64,000 nt of DNA, from positions 496,001-560,000 of the forward strand of contig CP063375.1 in the NCBI GenBank assembly GCA_022813675.1, given 5' to 3'. Origin of the DNA: Deferribacteraceae bacterium V6Fe1 (lineage in GTDB: Bacteria; Chrysiogenota; Deferribacteres; Deferribacterales; Deferrivibrionaceae). Shown here one piece after another: positions 61,461-64,000 of the stretch. The notes beneath the pieces are model-generated. The model did no database searches and was not told where the DNA came from. It saw only the letters and a list, made by a program, of their open reading frames with translations. Every line of letters begins with the position of its first letter. The first letter of the stretch is position 1. A program made the position numbers and the translations under genes.

Positions 61461-62047
61461 CAACCCCTTTTTGTTATAACTTCATCTATAAGCCCGTATT
61501 CTTTAGCCTCAAGACTACTCATAAAAAAATCTCTGTCGCTATCATATTCAAGCTGCTCAACACTCTTACCCGTAGCCTCTGAGAGTATTTCATTTAGTAT
61601 CATCTTAAGCCTTAGAATCTCCTTGGCCTGTATCTCTATATCCCTTGCCTGCCCCTGAAAACCACCAAGCGGCTGGTGAATCATAATCCTCGCATTTGGC
61701 ACGGCAAATCTTTTCCCTTTAGTTCCTGCTGCCAAAAGTACAGCACCCATACTGGCCGCCTGCCCAAGGCAAATTGTTGACACATCAGGCTTGATATATC
61801 TGATAGTATCATAAATTGCAAGCCCACTGGTAATTACACCCCCAGGGCTATTAATATAGATATAAATGTCTTTATCAGGGTCTTCCGCCTCAAGAAACAA
61901 TAGTTGAGCAATTACCACATTTGCCACATTGTCATCTATAGGTGTGCCAAGAAAAATTATTCTGTCTTTCAAAAGCCTTGAGTAGATATCGTAGGCTCTC
62001 TCTCCGCGCCCAGTCTGTTCGATTACATAAGGTACATAATAGCTCAT
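61460..62047 (-). CDS. clpP: ATP-dependent Clp protease proteolytic subunit
   Basis: 195-aa serine peptidase. The triad is S99 in [11 protein letters not shown]124 in MIHQPLGG and D173 in DRDFFMS. The N-terminal axial segment [20 protein letters not shown] is typical. Fourteen subunits form the degradation chamber used by ClpX. It lies 13 bases after tig and before clpX, the classic order. Confidence 0.97.
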   Translation of the reverse strand: MSYYVPYVIEQTGRGERAYDIYSRLLKDRIIFLGTPIDDNVANVVIAQLLFLEAEDPDKDIYIYINSPGGVITSGLAIYDTIRYIKPDVSTICLGQAASMGAVLLAAGTKGKRFAVPNARIMIHQPLGGFQGQARDIEIQAKEILRLKMILNEILSEATGKSVEQLEYDSDRDFFMSSLEAKEYGLIDEVITKRG

Positions 62048-62060
62048 TTGACCACCTTTA

Positions 62061-63404
62061 TTATTCGGCTTTTTCCTCGCCGTCTTCGGTTAATTCTTCT
62101 TTCTTCCTATCGACTACCTTTTCTTCAACTTTATTTTCCTTTTGGAGAAAATCAAAAATTTTCTCTGTAAGAACATTGTTTTCTACATTCCCCATTACTT
62201 TTCTGTCAGTCAGCTCTTTTTTATACTCTTCAAAATCCCTTTTCATCTTCGCAGCAACTTCTTTTATCTTCTCATCAATATCCGCTTCTTCTACCTTAAT
62301 AGATTCAACCTCGGCAATTTTGTTCAAAATAAGAGCACCTTTTATCTGAAATTCAGCCCTTTCTTTCATGCTTTCGGCTACCTGATTGCGATTAAGCCCT
62401 AATGCTTCCGGAGATACTCCGTACATATACTGATATTGCTGCAAAGTCTGATCAGCAAGTCTAAGTGCTTGATCATCAATCATAGATTGAGGAATTTCAA
62501 ATGGATTTTCATCGGTTAGCTTCTTTAATATCTCATCATAAAGCTTCTCTTTTGCAATCATATCCACTTCGTATTTCAAATCCTCTTCTACTTTTTTTCT
62601 CAAATCTTCTAATGTTTCACACTCTTCATCCACATCTTTTGCAAAATCATCATTGAGCTCAGGGACGGACTTTCTTTTTACCTCTTTTACTGTAATATCA
62701 AATATGGCAACTTTCCCGGCTAGAGATTTTTCGTGATAATTCTCAGGAAATTTTACTTCAACAGCCTTTGTTTCACCCTTTTTCATACCAAGAACGCCAT
62801 CTTCAAAATCCTTCAAAAAGGTATTGCTCCCTACAACAATAGACTGATCTTTTGCAGAACCTCCTGCAAACTCCACACCATCAACTTTACCTACAAAATC
62901 AATTACCGCCATATCACCTTCAGCAACAGCATAACCATCCTCTGCAGGCTCAAAAGATGTATTTTTCTCTCTTATCTGCTCTATAACTCTGTCGACATCC
63001 TCTTGCTTCACCTCTTCCACTTCCTTAACAAATTCAAATCCTTTATACTTTTCCACTTTTACTTCAGGATAAACATCTACGTATATTTTAAAAGTAATAG
63101 GCTCCCCCTCTTCAAACTTAACATCTTTCACGTTAGGGGTGCTTAAAGGCGTAATATTGTTTTTTGTAATCGACTCATGAACACTATTATTTACAAGTTT
63201 TTCAAGTGCATTTACACTTATTTTATGCTTATACTCTTTGATAACGATCTCTTTTGGAGCCTTGCCCTGTCTAAAGCCAGGGATTTTAACGTTTGGCTTT
63301 ATTTTATTATACTCTGCCTCAAAAGCCTCCTCATACTTTTCATAAGGTATTTCAACTAACAATTCTTTTTGTGACTTTTCTGCGTTATTAACGGTAACTT
63401 TCAT
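62061..63404 (-). CDS. tig: Trigger factor, ribosome-associated chaperone
   Basis: 447 aa. Residues 1-145 are the ribosome-binding domain, with [12 protein letters not shown] near residue 43 containing the ribosome-docking loop. The FKBP-type peptidyl-prolyl isomerase domain is about 155-240 ([18 protein letters not shown]). The helical chaperone arms follow, ending in a charged tail. It meets nascent chains at the exit tunnel. It is the first gene of tig-clpP-clpX, behind a strong promoter. Confidence 0.95.
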   Translation of the reverse strand: MKVTVNNAEKSQKELLVEIPYEKYEEAFEAEYNKIKPNVKIPGFRQGKAPKEIVIKEYKHKISVNALEKLVNNSVHESITKNNITPLSTPNVKDVKFEEGEPITFKIYVDVYPEVKVEKYKGFEFVKEVEEVKQEDVDRVIEQIREKNTSFEPAEDGYAVAEGDMAVIDFVGKVDGVEFAGGSAKDQSIVVGSNTFLKDFEDGVLGMKKGETKAVEVKFPENYHEKSLAGKVAIFDITVKEVKRKSVPELNDDFAKDVDEECETLEDLRKKVEEDLKYEVDMIAKEKLYDEILKKLTDENPFEIPQSMIDDQALRLADQTLQQYQYMYGVSPEALGLNRNQVAESMKERAEFQIKGALILNKIAEVESIKVEEADIDEKIKEVAAKMKRDFEEYKKELTDRKVMGNVENNVLTEKIFDFLQKENKVEEKVVDRKKEELTEDGEEKAE

Positions 63405-63524
63405 TTTCTTCCCCTTTCTATTTCATTTTTTGATTTTATTAACTCAGAATTACTTTTGTATAAAACACGACACTACGCACAATCAGTAAACACACCTTAA
63501 TTACTTTAGTAGCCTAACTTATGG

Positions 63525-63553
63525 AGTATATAGAAAAATATTATGAATGTCAA
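63525..63553 (-). promoter_or_regulatory. Strong sigma-70 promoter for tig-clpP-clpX
   Basis: Minus strand TTGACA (63548-63553), 17-base spacer, TATACT (63525-63530). The leader to the tig ATG is about 110 bases; no clear secondary structure stands out in it. Confidence 0.8.
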
Positions 63554-63578
63554 TCTCTGCTTGGCGTATAAGTCTGAC

Positions 63579-63875
63579 CTACTTGCAATCTATCTCAAAG
63601 CCGGTAATTTCCAATAGCTTTTTTAACATACCTTCAATTGCTTCATCTGCAAGCTTATAACAGATTGTTGTTCCATCTCTGCGACCCTCAAGAATACCTT
63701 TGCTCTTCAAAAGGGAAATGTGCTGACTTGTTGTAGCCTGAGGTATTTTTAACCCATCGCATATTTTACTTACATTGCACTCATTTTCCATCAAACCTAT
63801 CACCATTTTCAAACGTGCAGGGTGACCCAAGACTTTTAACTTTTCTGCAAACTCATTTAACCACTTTTCATCCAT
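63579..63875 (-). CDS. ArsR/SmtB-family transcriptional regulator
   Basis: 98-aa winged-helix repressor. The N-terminal FAEKLKVLGHPARLKMVIGL and helix-turn-helix KICDGLKIPQATTSQHISLLKSKG are typical, followed by the wing EGRRDGTTICYKL. The ELCVCDL metal-binding motif of ArsR is absent. Cysteines 33, 39, 72 and 97 are present; a pair near helix 3 and the C-terminus could sense thiol reagents, persulfides or metals. Its target is probably the gene to the right, outside the window. AT-rich sequence with an outward promoter precedes it. Confidence 0.88.
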   Translation of the reverse strand: MDEKWLNEFAEKLKVLGHPARLKMVIGLMENECNVSKICDGLKIPQATTSQHISLLKSKGILEGRRDGTTICYKLADEAIEGMLKKLLEITGFEIDCK

Positions 63876-63960
63876 ACCAACACCCCTAATAATATTTTAC
63901 TTATCTATAAACTATAAATTTTACTTTTGTAAACAAAATTTGTTCAGTTTGCAGTTTTTT

Positions 63961-63988
63961 TTGTAAATATTTTTTTATGTGGTATAAT
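63961..63988 (+). promoter_or_regulatory. Putative promoter reading out of the window
   Basis: TTGTAA (63961-63966), 16-base spacer, TATAAT (63983-63988), in an AT-rich intergenic stretch. Suggests a rightward gene beyond 64000, possibly the target of the ArsR-like regulator. Confidence 0.45.
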
Positions 63989-64000
63989 TTATATACAATA

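Noticed and set aside
63876-64000. Possible small gene at the right edge
   Set aside because: The stretch is AT-rich with a promoter-like signal but no open frame beginning within the window.

Overview
The window is AT-rich bacterial chromosome, almost fully coding, with short intergenic gaps and many overlapping start/stop pairs. Outer-membrane flagellar rings (FlgH, FlgI), a System I cytochrome c maturation set whose CcmE carries a CxxxY haem site, a TtuA/TtuB tRNA thiolation pair typical of thermophiles, and a glycogen cluster built on family GH57 enzymes together suggest a flagellated, thermophilic, anaerobically respiring diderm. A member of the Deferribacteres (Deferribacter-like) fits best, but this is inferred from gene content and style, not from a search. 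No prophage, insertion sequence, CRISPR array, rRNA or tRNA gene was recognised.

1-14254: The 3' part of glnS, a four-cysteine mini-protein and ispF run rightwards. A leftward three-gene operon follows: a thiolase fold lacking the nucleophilic cysteine and fused to a DUF35-like domain, an SRPBCC-epimerase fusion, and a multi-pass membrane protein. Next come a five-gene dipeptide/oligopeptide ABC importer with an attenuator-like hairpin after the binding-protein gene, an HD-GYP protein, ttuB-ttuA, and ccdA.

14334-18937: ccmE, ccmF, ccmA, ccmB, ccmC and a 43-residue ccmD encode cytochrome c maturation.

18941-31387: A leftward flagellar block. A sigma-54-type promoter precedes a lipoprotein gene followed by flgF, flgG, flgA, flgH, flgI and flgJ. 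A sigma-28-type promoter then precedes flgM, flgN, flgK, flgL, fliW and csrA. FlgL is about four times the usual length. The promoter order matches the known hierarchy of hook-basal-body genes before late hook-filament junction genes.

31415-34035: The most unusual region is a compact ECF-sigma cassette. It encodes a small secreted Gly/Ser-rich protein, an ECF sigma factor, a membrane protein placed like an anti-sigma factor with an external AMPK/CBM48-type glucan-binding domain, a lipoprotein that looks like a diverged copy of that domain, and a secreted helical-repeat protein with a Gly/Ser tail. The two secreted-protein genes share a bipartite promoter motif with identical spacing, so the cassette looks self-regulated.

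34088-48001: A leftward eight-gene glycogen operon: alpha-glucan phosphorylase, a nucleotidyltransferase/phosphomannomutase-like fusion with a degenerate metal loop, three GH57 enzymes, a GalT-family protein, glycogen synthase and a DUF4912 protein.

48175-64000: A DUF2156 protein, a GNAT acetyltransferase, a DUF486 membrane protein and a PglB/STT3-type oligosaccharyltransferase. Then a SAM-I riboswitch precedes a five-gene overlapping operon (metX, methyltransferase, fetA, fetB, ClC channel). The window closes with protein quality control genes (tig, clpP, clpX, lon), rpsU, and an ArsR-family regulator.
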